A stretch of DNA of 64,000 nt, taken from NCBI RefSeq assembly GCF_000346465.2, contig NC_034010.1:28870787-28934786 (forward strand). Reading direction: 5' to 3'. This DNA is from Prunus persica (taxonomy: Eukaryota > Streptophyta > Magnoliopsida > Rosales > Rosaceae). The translations under genes were made by a program, and so were the position numbers. Below, piece after piece: positions 25,715 to 37,105 of the stretch (position 1 is its first letter; each line of letters opens with the position of its first letter). Under the pieces are notes generated by a model. That model was not told where the DNA came from and made no database searches. It saw only the letters and a program-made list of their open reading frames with translations.

Positions 25715-26686
25715 ATGCTCTCTCTTCAACTCGCCACCGTCATCAATCCCACGCCCTCCTTCCTCACCAACACAAACCCCTTTAAACCCAAAACCCTAAA
25801 ACCCAACCCGTCTTCCCCATTCACTGTTCGCTCCGTCCTCCAATACAATAGGAAGCCCCAATTGTCCGGCGATACCCCCCGCGTCGTCGTCATCACCTCC
25901 GGTAAAGGCGGTGTCGGCAAGACCACCACCACCGCCAATGTCGGCCTCTCCCTCGCCCGCCTCGGCTTCTCTGTCGTCGCCATCGACGCCGACGTCGGCC
26001 TCCGCAACCTCGACCTCCTCCTCGGCCTCGAGAACCGCGTCAACTACACCGTCGTCGAGGTGCTCAACGGCGATTGCAGGCTCGACCAGGCTCTCGTCAG
26101 AGACAAGCGCTGGTCCAACTTCGAGCTGCTCTGCATCTCCAAGCCCAGGTCGAAATTGCCGATGGGGTTCGGCGGCAAAGCCTTGGTTTGGGTCGTCGAC
26201 GCCTTGAAAGCCAGGCAGGAGGGCTGCCCGGACTTCATTCTCATCGACTGCCCGGCAGGCATCGATGCCGGGTTCATCACAGCAATTACGCCGGCCAATG
26301 AGGCCGTGCTCGTGACCACGCCGGACATCACGAGCTTGAGAGACGCTGACAGAGTCATTGGGTTGCTGGAGTGTGACGGAATTAGGGATATCAAGATGAT
26401 GGTGAACCGGGTTCGGACCGATATGATCAAAGGTGAGGATATGATGTCGGTGCTGGATGTGCAGGAGATGTTGGGCTTGGCATTGTTGGGGATGATACCG
26501 GAGGATACGGAGGTAATCAGAAGCACCAACAGAGGGTATCCTCTGGTTTTGAATAGGCCGCCCACATTGGCTGGACTGGCTTTCGAGCAGGCAGCATGGA
26601 GGCTTGTTGAGCAGGACAGCATGAAGGCTGTCATGGTTGAGGAAGAGCCAAAGAAGAAGCGCGGCTTTTTCTCCTTTTTTGGCTAG
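25715..26686 (+). CDS. MIND1: Septum site-determining protein MinD, chloroplastic
   Basis: Intronless, 323 residues, close to Arabidopsis MinD1 (about 326). MinD is a ParA/MinD-type ATPase that, with MinE and ARC3, places the FtsZ ring at mid-plastid. Residues 1 to about 45 form a Ser/Thr/Pro-rich transit peptide lacking acids. The deviant Walker A motif GKGGVGKTT is at residues 63-71, followed by DADVGLRNLDLLLGLENR, a Walker B-like FILIDCPAGID, and a C-terminal basic amphipathic tail KKKRGFFSFFG that in bacteria anchors MinD to membrane. The frame is open further upstream (to 25568) but with no ATG; the ATG at 25715 is the first and gives the expected size. Third codon positions between about 25880 and 26100 are strikingly C/G-rich compared with neighbouring genes. 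Confidence 0.96.
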   Translation: MLSLQLATVINPTPSFLTNTNPFKPKTLKPNPSSPFTVRSVLQYNRKPQLSGDTPRVVVITSGKGGVGKTTTTANVGLSLARLGFSVVAIDADVGLRNLDLLLGLENRVNYTVVEVLNGDCRLDQALVRDKRWSNFELLCISKPRSKLPMGFGGKALVWVVDALKARQEGCPDFILIDCPAGIDAGFITAITPANEAVLVTTPDITSLRDADRVIGLLECDGIRDIKMMVNRVRTDMIKGEDMMSVLDVQEMLGLALLGMIPEDTEVIRSTNRGYPLVLNRPPTLAGLAFEQAAWRLVEQDSMKAVMVEEEPKKKRGFFSFFG

Positions 26687-27413
26687 GAGTTCTACCCTTT
26701 TTTATTCTCTGAATTGATATTGCTCCAAATTTATGAGCTTTATCATGTATGGAGGTTGCATATGTTTCATCTGCAGATGATTGATCAAGATTAGAGGAAA
26801 GTAAGAAGCTGTGTACAGGGTGGGTGAGTGAAGTTTCAATTCTATGATTGTGTTGTGTTTCTCTCTTATTGGTAGCTAGCTAGATTTTAGAATTCTAGTT
26901 TGTTTTTTGTTTTGGTTTTTAGAGAATGCAAGTAACTGTAACTCTTTGATGAGATCATCTGAGCTGCTGCTTCTTGGTTACCTTTCTAGGTTCATTCTTT
27001 TTTGCAATTATTTGCTACTGGATTGAGAAACAAGGAGAATTCGTACCTGTTTCTTGCATTTTGTGGGTTGAAAAGTTCATGCCTGATGTCAACAGTTTCA
27101 TTTGAAGGCTTAACTTTCTTGCTATCCCAGTCACTTTCATGAATTGGCCTCTCCCCATCAACACGAAGTTCTGATGATGTATTTCATCTGCCAGAAACAT
27201 TGGAGAATACGTTTTGACTAGATGGTGCTCTCTTTCAGCCAAGATGAAAGCTTTTACTTCCTCCAAAAACCATCTCAATAACAACTCTCTTTTCACGTGG
27301 TATCCATCTAACCAAATTCACGGCACGCAAATGACTTGGTTACCAACGGGGTTTACTGAAACATCAAACCCCTGAATTGAACGAAGCCATCGAAAAGCAG
27401 CTGCTGGAGCAAG
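26687..27413. other. Convergent 3' flanks of MinD and MurC
   Basis: About 730 bases between two convergent stops. It contains the 3' UTR of each gene. An open frame at 27015-27296 on the minus strand has no domain signature and probably lies in MurC 3' flanking sequence. Confidence 0.5.
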
Positions 27414-30400
27414 CTAAGAATTTACTTGTAGTCTTCTTCGCAATTCATTGAGCAACTTTGGGCCCACCGTAGTTATATTACCTGAATAAATCAAATAATT
27501 ATGGACTCATAAGTTCTATTTCAAAATTTGCCCCTTCTTTTATGGACCATGATGATGAGGCATAAAGATTCAGTACCCGCTCCAAGTGTTAAAACAACAA
27601 TATTCCGATGAGGTTTCTCGGATATTTGAAATGCCAACTTATCTACCACATCATCCTGTAACCATTTAGAGCATTAATGGGGTTTCATTTGATCCCGATA
27701 TGTAATATTTCAGCTTTTAAATTCATATTTTCCATGCTCTTTCCAGAGAAACTTAAAATTCAGTATTACCAGAGAGGGGATGTATTCAGATGGCGGGCCA
27801 ATTATAGTAGCAGCTAACTCCCTTCCACCAACATTCTGCTCATCTATTTCTCTAGCAGCATAAACCTGATATCAGACATCAACCCAGTCAACCCTTTGGT
27901 TGTCAGATTATGCAAAGACTTTGTGCCAAGACATCTTACCTCTGTAACTACAACTTGATCTGCATCACAGAGGGCATTCGCAAAGTCATCCTTCAGTGCT
28001 GCTAAACGACTGCAAAATAATCATCAAACAGTCTCACATAATTATATGGATCATGCTAATGATGCTAGAAAATGTGCTAAAAGAAACTCTCAATTGTTCT
28101 CATGTTGATGAATACCTGTAAGTATGAGGCTGGAATACCACCAAAAGAGACTTGTTAGGGAACCTCTGGCGTGCAGCTTGAATAACAGCACTAACTTCCG
28201 TTGGATGATGAGCATAATCATCATATATATGGCATCCGTATATGGTGCCAATCATCTCAAAACGCCTTTTTATGCCTATAAAATTGTTGAAGTGCAAGCT
28301 CACGCAATTAATTGTATTGTTGATTGGACTTTGGTCACTGAATAATGTTACAACGGTGGCAATAACCTGCATAATACAGCATGATTACAAGAGACATTAA
28401 GTTACAGGACTTCAATAGTACAATCTTACTAATTGGTGAAAAGAAAAATGTCACTTATACAATGAGAATCAACCTAACCTAATTTTTGTTATATGTTTGT
28501 TCACCAAAAAACGAAAATCCACCCTTTAAAATGTTGAAATGCCAGGCTTACAATTAGAAAGATATTATGGTTATAATATAACTCACAAAAAGGAATGTGA
28601 TGAGAAACACTACACTCGGTATGGTATGCTACTCACTGCTAATGAATTAAGGACGTTATGAACTCCTGGAATCTGTAGACTGATGTCTACCACAGAGCAC
28701 CCTTGATGACACTACAGGGGAGAGAGAAAGAGTGATTAACCAGGGAAGAGAATATGCACTTGAGTTTCATACATCATCATTTTTCCAGAAGAAACAAAAT
28801 AACGTAAAGAACAGAGGAGCATCCCGGACATGAAAAGAAACCATCTTTACATACCAGTGTATAATCACAACCACCCTTTAAGTTTGGCCTAATTGATGAT
28901 GCATGCCAATCATTAAAACTTGTGGTTCCATAAGTTGTTATGGTGTAGCTGTCAGAACATTTCTCCAATGGCCTTGACCTTAGACCACTCCAATTATGCG
29001 ATCCAATTGGTTGCTTTCCATCAGTGAGCAAGGAATATGCACCTTCACTATTGAAAACGGATTTTTTTTAATGAAAATATACACACACAAAATTAAAATT
29101 ACATATGCAGCTTATATGGGGAGGCAAAATACATTAGACAACAATATTCAATAACCAATACATGCAAGCACTACCAATAGACTAAACCACACTCATACAG
29201 AGTCTTAAGTCTAATTGCATATGAAATGAGAGTTGAGCAACTACCGGCCAAACAAGTAAATCTAGAGCAGCTCAGATATATGATGCATGACTTAGGCAAA
29301 TGTTGCTCTTCTAGAATGCCTACCACTTGAACTTATCTGCTGCACCAAAATGCAATATGCTGCACCAAAATGCAATATGCTGCCAAAATAGTAGAGCAAT
29401 GTACCTATCCCCACATAAAATGAGATGTCCGCCCACCCTGATTCGACTCAGGAATTTTCTGAAAGTAGCTTTAACTGCCTCCTCGTTTTGAAATATATCA
29501 ACATGCTCCCAATCCAAATTTGTTACAATAGCTATATAAGGTGATAGTCCTAGGAAGCAACCATCATATTCATCAGCCTATTACAAACACAAATTTTGTG
29601 TGTAAGCTACAATCTTTATGAACCTAGAATTGATGGTTGCTTACAGAAAGGAGAGAATAAGTATTAAATAGTAAAAACTTAACCAAATATCATTTATTTC
29701 TACCGATAAGTGATTGTTATTCATTGTTATATGAATGGGATTTAAATATTAGATATCTTCAGTCATTTGTACATCATACTATTACCATTTACCACCTTAT
29801 TCCTTAATAAGTATACATGTAATCCTTGCATGGTTTTCAAAGCTCATGCAACTCATCAAAAACTCAACCCCGTCATGAAAATGTATACCTCCAGGACAAA
29901 ATTCCAACCATCACCGAAGATAATGTTTCCTCCTGAGAACTGCAAAAGAAAGTTGTAATCATTTTCAACATCTAATGATAGAAAGTCAATTTGAGCTACT
30001 CATCGTAAGACTTTATTACAGATTCTAGTTCAAAAGAAAGGAGAAAACTATGGTTTAAACATGGCGAATGGACCATACAAGAAAGAGATGTATTACTATT
30101 GCATCAGAAACGTTCATCTTTTCACCAAAGCTACATAGAGAAAAATGATACCTGTGGCACATGTGCTCCAACTACTGCTGTAAGATTATCACCCATGCCG
30201 TCTAGAACATAAGCAAGCATACTTGCAGTTGTACTCTTTCCTATAAGTATTAATCATTAACATTAATAGCATTAAGAAAAAGAAGGCAAGCTAATAGTAT
30301 CTTAGATTTGACCACGATTGGATCACTATTATAACTATTATAGTATATCAGTTTTAAAATTTGATACTAGGCATGCAAACTTAGTATTTTTTGGAAGATC

Positions 30401-31821
30401 ACAAGCAAGCATATAACCCTATCACATTTCACTATATGTTTTTTTTATAAATAGGAATCACATTTCACTTTACTGAAGCAAAAGGAAAGGGAAACCACCC
30501 AACTTATTTACATTTTTTACTAGTTTAAAAAATAACAAATTAATATAGATAGATCAGAAAAGACATTCCATAAACCCTTAAACTTGTAGACAAATTCTTA
30601 CCATGGCTACCACTTACGGCAATGAGATTGTAGCCCTGTGTCAGCTTTCCTAACCAATGGTCTCGCTTGTACCTGTAAAAGAAAGGGGTTATGATATGAA
30701 ATTAAGAAGAACAACTAACATAAACGTAGCATTACTTGGATAGGCAAACACTAAACTGTTAAAGTGGCATACGTGATAAACAACATGGCATCCATGGTTA
30801 TCGTTTAAAATAGGAACGGATACAAACAGTTTCTATGCCTCATAAATCACAAGCCAAAAGAAGTTCAGAACGTAGTACATCAAATGCCAATTTGAACAGG
30901 AAGTACTCACACGGGAACTCCAGCAGACTTTGCACACAAAATCTCCACATTGTGTTGGGGAATAGCACTAGAAACAACAATCGCGTCAGGTAATCTTGAG
31001 GCAGCGTTCCTTTGCATATTTTCCACCGAATGACCAATATGCAAAAGTGCCCCTGCTTCCTGTAGCCCATCCATGAAGCTACTCCATTCAATATCTGAGC
31101 CACTGACCTCATAACCCTACAGGCGAAAAAAAATACAATTCAAGAAACCTAGAAATAGTCCAGTTTTCAATTGTATATTACACTCATTAACATTAACAAT
31201 TAAGAGCCAAGCCAGATGACATTCTAATACTTGAAATCTGCCGAGAAAATAAAAAACCGAAAGAAACAAAGATTTCAAATTCTATACGAGTTTGAGCAAA
31301 TAAGATAGTTTCCTTAACCTTCCACCATGCTTTCACTTTGTTAAGTTACTAAAGGAAGCTCTATTTGACAATCCTAAATTTCAATTTTCCTTCACTTACC
31401 ACTTGTTTACTCAACAACAAAGCAAGACTTCTATAAGGGTTGTTGTTTTCTTTCATTTTCTATCATTTAACACCATTTTCTCAGAAAGCAAACATATAGG
31501 GCTGCAATCAAGCTTCACCTGTTTGAGTGCGAACATGGCCAGCGCAGACAACCCACAACCTCCAATACCCACAAAGTGAATCCAACCCTTGTCATTTCTC
31601 GAACTATCCAATACTCGATCTCTCTCCTGCGTGACCGTCGTTGCGATTGAGATGCTACCACTGTTGTTTTTACTCAAGGCTTGCACGGATTTAACACTGC
31701 GATTGGTTTTGCCCTGGACGGAGATCTTCCGTAGAAATATCTGAAAGGGAATCTTCTGTTTCTCCATAAGATTGGCGGGAAAATTGAGGGTTTTGGACGT
31801 CGATAATGCCGGGAATTTCAT
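27414..31821 (-). CDS. murC: MurC-like UDP-N-acetylmuramate--L-alanine ligase, plastid
   Basis: Thirteen exons: 31821-31519, 31116-30911, 30672-30602, 30240-30152, 29939-29889, 29577-29405, 29047-28855, 28711-28637, 28366-28116, 28009-27940, 27865-27770, 27655-27577 and 27481-27414. All phases join, giving 574 residues. MurC adds L-Ala to UDP-MurNAc in peptidoglycan synthesis. Residues 1 to about 80 are a Ser/Thr/Lys-rich presumed plastid transit peptide. Then come the Mur ligase N-terminal Rossmann motif [13 protein letters not shown] with VSGSD, the ATP loop [48 protein letters not shown] and VFQPHTYSR, each the counterpart of a bacterial MurC motif. Bacterial enzymes are about 460-490 residues, so the mature length fits. 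Nothing suggests decay: no stop, frameshift or lost motif. It converges on MinD. Confidence 0.92.
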
Positions 31822-32560
31822 TGTGTGATACAGTGATTTTCCCGTGAAAGTGGCGGCTTTGAAGTTGGATCGTGGATTCTCAAAGATATGGATACGGGTA
31901 TTTTAACTGTAAAAACAGGGACGAAGAGATTAGGCCCAATATATTGCCGCCATTTATTCAAGGAAGAAAGCGGTCCAATACTCCTTTACCAATAAACCTA
32001 AGCAGGCCCAATACTTTTTCAACATTCCCCAGACCTTTTTTTAAGAAATATTTAGTCATATACTCATTCTTAAAAAAAAAAAATTAGTCATATATTCATT
32101 CTTAGCATTAAAACTATAAATAAACTCTACACTATTTAATTTCTATAAACAAACCTAAAACAAAACTCAAAAAATAAAAGCTGGCCCTATGAAACTTAAT
32201 TTTGATTATTAAATTACTTTGATGCCCTATTGAGTGTTTTGGGCTTTTCTATGAAGTTTTGGGGTTGGGTTTGTTTTAAGAAATCAATGGCAGTTTTGTA
32301 ATTTAAAATATGTTAATAGCTTTTTTGTTATGTTGTAAATAGGTTTTTGGTGTGTTTCTTCATATAGAGTTTTTTTATAATTTGGGCTCCTATATTAGGT
32401 ATAATAGTGAATCTCCCTTTTTTTTAATGTTCATTCTTAGGTTATTTTTTCCCTAAAATTAGGAATGAAGGGTTTTTCAAACGCATGCGACAATGTGCTA
32501 TAGAATTCGAATATGAGATATTTATTACTAAAAAATTTATTGAGCTATTAAGATTTACTA
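31822..32560. other. AT-rich intergenic sequence
   Basis: MurC promoter side, then AT-rich sequence without coding signal leading into the repeat block. Confidence 0.5.
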
Positions 32561-33462
32561 GTTTGTAGAGTTGAAATAGCAAATTAATATCTATAAATTA
32601 TAAACTAATGCAACTAGGAGGTCCTTTTTCTTATTATTATTATTATTATTTAAATAGTCTATCTGGGCGGAAATACTTATTTTGACACGTCGGTGCCTAA
32701 TCGCCGGGGTCCTTTCTCTCTCTTTTTTTTTTAAAGTATAGCCGTGTGGCTATACTCGGTTTTAAAAAATTTTAAAAAAAAATAGTATAGTCGAATGGCT
32801 ATACTTACTTGGACATGAGAGCACCTAATCGCAAGGTAGGTCCTCTTTTTTTAATATAAATAGTACAGTCGGACGGTTATACTCGGTTTTTTTATTTTTT
32901 TTAAAAAATAGTATAGCCGTTCGGCTATACTTATTTTAACACGTAGGCCTAACCACTGGGGTCCTCTCCATATTTAATAAATAGTATAGCCGCGACTATA
33001 CTTTGTTTTCTTTTCTTTTTTTTCTTTTTTTTTATAAAAATAGTATAGTCGATCCACTATACTCTTTATATATACTGGGATCCTTTTTTTCTTTTAAATT
33101 TTTTTCCACGATTTTCTTTTATCGATAAGAGTAGTTTAGAGCATTATCCATTATTATTAGGCAATTACCCGAATCTCTATTGTCCCCTTTTTATTTTTTT
33201 ACTTTTCCAGAGTTATTACCCGTATAAAGAATTTACCACTTTCATGTTTAATACATGTATTTTTTATAAAATTTTCAATAATACACACAAAATTCACGTA
33301 TTATACACATAATTTTCATATATTACTGAATAAAAATAATATATATTTAAAAAATTAAATATATTATGTTAAAGTATTATATAGTGACCGAACTGTTTAG
33401 TTGTAACTTGCCAAAATTGTTAATGATTACTAAACAATTTACTATGCAACAAAGTTTTACTA
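32561..33462. repeat. Stem-rich tandem repeat, unit A
   Basis: First of three related units, each opening with GTTTGTAGAGTTGAAATAG. The front half holds several short hairpin segments of the form GTATAGCCG-N-CGGCTATAC (clear ones at 32736-32755, 32785-32804 and 32911-32930), each embedded in T-rich tracts and often followed by a variant of GACACGTGGGCGCCTAATCG. The back half is AT-rich and conserved among units (a CATTATCCATTA stretch, then AAAGAATTTACCACTTTCAT). No open reading frame of note. The family is not recognised. Confidence 0.8.
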
Positions 33463-34430
33463 GTTTGTAGAGTTGAAATAGAAAATTAATATTTATAAAG
33501 TATAAACTAATGCAACTAGGAGGTCCTTTTTTCTTATCTTTTTTTATTATTAAATAGTCTAGTCGGGCGGCGATACTTATTTTGACACATGGGCGCCTAA
33601 TCGATGGGGTTCTCTCTTTTTCTTTTTTTTCTTTTTTAAGTATAGCCGTGTAGATATACTCGATTTTTTTATATATATTTTTTAAAATAGTATAGCCGAA
33701 CGACTATACTTACTTGGACACGTGGGCGCCCAATCGCAGGCAAGTCCTCTTTTTTAATATAAATAGTATTGTTGGGTGTTATACTCTATTTTTTAATTTT
33801 TTTTTTTTAAAATAGAATAGTCGTGCGCCTATGCTTATTTTGACACGTGGTACCACTGGAGTCCTTTTTTTTTTTTTTTTATAAATAGTATAGCCGAGCT
33901 GCTATACGCATTTTTATTTTTATTTTTGGTATAAATAGTATAACCGCACGGCGATACTCTGTTTTTCTTTTCTTTTTTTTATTTTTTTTCCTTTAAAAAA
34001 TTATGTATAGTTGATCCTCTATACTCTTTATACATATACTATGATCCTTTTTTTATTTTAAATATTTTTCAACGATTTTCGTTTATCGATAGGAGTAGTT
34101 TAGAGCATTATCCATTACTATTAGGCCATTACCAGAGTCTCTACTGTCTCCTTTTTATTTTTTACTTTTTCGGAGTTATTACCCATATAAAGAATTTACC
34201 ACTTTCATGTTTAATACACGTATGTTTTACAAAGTTTTCAATAATACACACAAAATTCACGTATTATGCACATAATTTTCACATATAATTGAATACAAAT
34301 AATATATATTTAAATATTTAAATATAGTATATTAAAAAATTATATAGTGACCAAACTTTTCAGTTGTAACTTGCCAAAATTGTTAATGATTACTAAACAA
34401 TTTATTATGCAACTAAGTTTTAGTAGTTTG
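33463..34430. repeat. Stem-rich tandem repeat, unit B
   Basis: Directly abuts unit A and repeats it almost end to end with scattered substitutions and small indels, including the hairpin segments (more decayed here) and the conserved AT-rich back half. The start of the next unit is broken by the LTR insertion at 34431. Confidence 0.8.
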
Positions 34431-35968
34431 TGTTGTGAATCTTAGACAACCTGAAAAATAGAGATTATAAAGATTAGTCTAAACGCAAATTATACTCGCA
34501 AGTGCACAAGGTCAATCGTCATATAGTATGACAAATACAAGGTTATTCCCACGAGGATTGAGTTCAACTTCCAATTAGTCTAACCTAATTTACTTCACAA
34601 AATACTTTAACTAAAATTATATAAACAAGAAATTAAACAAGTAGCATACTCATGTAAACACAAAAAGGTTTTTGAAAGAATGATTTAATTACCAACGAAA
34701 TTAAAAGACAAAACAAGTAGAAAGTCACGAAATACAAGAATGAGAAATTCACATTGATAGAAGCACTAGGACAATGAATTCACCACTAGTAATCTGATCT
34801 AACCTCTTATTCACCTATCTACTAACTAATCATTTGATGTCGCTGCTTAGTTTTCCTTTTTCATGAATTACCTATGGTATTACTATTTAGGCTAACTCGT
34901 ATATTCCTACATGCAATTCGCCTATGGTATATAGGTCAGAGATCGACACATAGAAACTCATTAAAATCAGTGAAAACCTCCAACAAGCATGTAAACCCAA
35001 GGAGTATGGTATTTACTCTAGACGAATTACAAATCCTAATCACAAGAAGCAAGCCTCAAATTAAGTATGGTATTTACTATAATTTGCATCCGATTAACTC
35101 AATTAAAAGTCTAGATGGTGATCAAGCATCAAGATAACCAACCAAGTTATTAAGCACAGCGATTAAGAATCCAACATCAAACGACAATCAATAGATAGGT
35201 AAAATAAGAAAACTAGATTATCATACTAGGACTACATCATGCCCTAGCAAAAGAAAATTAGTTACACATTATCACAGAATTCGACATAAACAAAAACATA
35301 AGGAAGAAACAATAAAACTTAGCCAATTGATGTACTCTTCTGGCGTCTCCAATGTTTTATAGTCTTTGCGTGTGTCCCTTAAAGGAGTTGTTTCTCATGC
35401 TTAAATAAAACATCACACGTCTGTTCCTACCCTAGCTGGGCTTTTATAGCATCCCAAAAATAAAGAAAAACCTAATTAAAACATAATTCCAAAGTGGGTA
35501 AGTAATTGACTCATCTTCCTACTTGGATTGGGATAACACTTCAGTTACTTTGCAAGCACGTTTGGGGTCGTTCCTCCTCCAAGAAAATTCTGGAAAAATA
35601 TGTAAATTGTAGATCTTTGTCTTGTATTTCCAGCCATATATCGCACGCCTTGAGAAAAATCAGAAGGTCTTCAAATAGTCATTCTTCCACAGCAGCACAG
35701 TTTTGACGAGATTGCAACTTATATTGACTTAACTTCAAAGACTGCTCTCATTGGCTGCTTCGACAATCATCTTCAAGATCTTAGCTTTCATCTCCAACTG
35801 GTCTTGTACTAAAACTCCACCAAAAAGTCGTATTTCTGTTGAAAACCAATTACTTGCTCCATAAAGCTAAAAATTGAGAAAATAAAGTAATAAGTCCTCT
35901 TTAAATCAAATTCTCCTACAAAAACTAAGTATAAAAAGTACATAATGTGTAAATTTATGGACTTATCA
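34431..35968. mobile_element. Solo LTR of an LTR retrotransposon (1,538 bp)
   Basis: Begins TGTTGTGAATC and ends ACTTATCA, the TG...CA ends of a retroviral-type LTR, and is flanked on both sides by the 5-bp direct repeat GTTTG (34426-34430 and 35969-35973). It splits the opening motif of repeat unit C, which is restored exactly if the element and one copy of GTTTG are removed. Near its start it has the stretch CGCAAGTGCACAAGGTCAAT and, 50 bases on, TTATTCCCACGAGGATTG, a pattern I associate with LTRs of Ty3/gypsy-type plant elements. No gag, pol or second LTR is present, so this is a solo LTR left by recombination between the two LTRs. Confidence 0.85.
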
Positions 35969-37105
35969 GTTTGTAGAGTTGAAATAGAAAATTAATATAT
36001 ATATATAAAGCAAAAGACAGAGAATGGTAAACCATTCAAAATATCAGAAAATGCCATTGGTTAATGCAAACATTGATAATTGAAATTATTAATTAAATGA
36101 GGATAATATGGTACATTCACACTTTTCATATTAAAAATAAAATAAAAGTAAAAGCAAAATCAGATAATGGATCCTATTTTTATGGAACACAACTACTCAT
36201 TATATTTTTTAATTCTAAAATAAATTTAATTTTTTTTTAAAAGCCTATCGCAGACGCGAAAGCACGTGCGAAGAGGCTAGTATCTATAAAGTATGAACTA
36301 ACACAAATAGGAGGTCCTTTTTTTTTAATTTTTTATTATTAAATAGTCTAGCCGTGCGGTGATACTTATTTTGACATGTGGGGCCCTAATCGGTGGGGTC
36401 CTTTTTTTTATTTAAAAATAATAATTATAAACAGAATAGCCGTCTTGCTATACTCGATTTTTTGTTTTATTTCAAAAAATTGTATAGCCGCAAGGCTATA
36501 CTTACTTGGACACGTGGCACCTAATTGCAAGGCAGGTCTTTTTTTATATTTATAATATAAATAGTATAGCCGGCCGGCTATACTCAGTTTTTTTATTTTT
36601 TTTATTTTAAATAGTATATCCGTTGGGCTGTACTCATCCTGACACGCTGGGGTCCTAATATATAGTATAGCCGAACGGCTATACGCTTTTGTAATTTTAT
36701 TATAGCCGCGCGGCTATACTCTGATTTTCTGATTTTTTTTTATAAAAAAAATAGTATAATTGATCCGCTATACTCTTTATATATATATATATATTGGGAT
36801 CCCATTTTTTTATTATTTATAAATTTGTTTCCCCAATTTTCGTTTATCGATAAGAGTAGTTTAGAGCATTATCCATTACTATTAGGCAATTACCCGAGTC
36901 TCTATTGTCCACTTTTAATTTTTAAATTTTTCAGAGTTATTACTCGTATAAAGAATTTACCACTTTCATGTTTAATACACGTATTTTTTTACAATACTTT
37001 CAACAATACACACAAAATTCACGTATTATACACAAAATTTTCAAATATTACTGAATAAAAATAATATATATTTTAAAATTTAAATATATTATTTTAAAAT
37101 ATTAG
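35969..37105. repeat. Stem-rich tandem repeat, unit C (interrupted)
   Basis: Third unit of the array, starting in truth at 34426 and interrupted by the solo LTR and by the insertion at 35996-36280. It holds the best-preserved hairpins: a perfect 20-base palindrome at 36563-36582 (arms GTATAGCCGG), another inverted repeat at 36665-36684 and one at 36701-36718. The back half matches units A and B up to about 37100, where similarity ends. Confidence 0.78.
35996..36280. mobile_element. Short non-autonomous Helitron-like insertion
   Basis: 285 bases present in unit C but absent from the matching place in units A and B. It inserts between host A and T without target duplication and ends GAAGAGGCTAG, a CTRR Helitron end, preceded by a GC-rich segment able to pair (GCAGACGCGAAAGCACGTGC). 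The 5' end is TATATATAT rather than the expected TC, so the 5' border is less certain. No coding capacity. Confidence 0.6.

Noticed and set aside
26044..26634. 196-codon open frame antisense to MinD
   Set aside because: Shadow of the GC-biased MinD coding sequence; no domain and no independent start context.
34874..35137. Possible coding remnant inside the solo LTR
   Set aside because: An 87-codon frame without any gag or pol motif; LTRs commonly contain chance frames.
32561..37105. CRISPR-like array or a bacterial-style repeat system
   Set aside because: Repeats are hairpin segments of unequal spacing in T-rich plant DNA, without regular unique spacers or cas genes.
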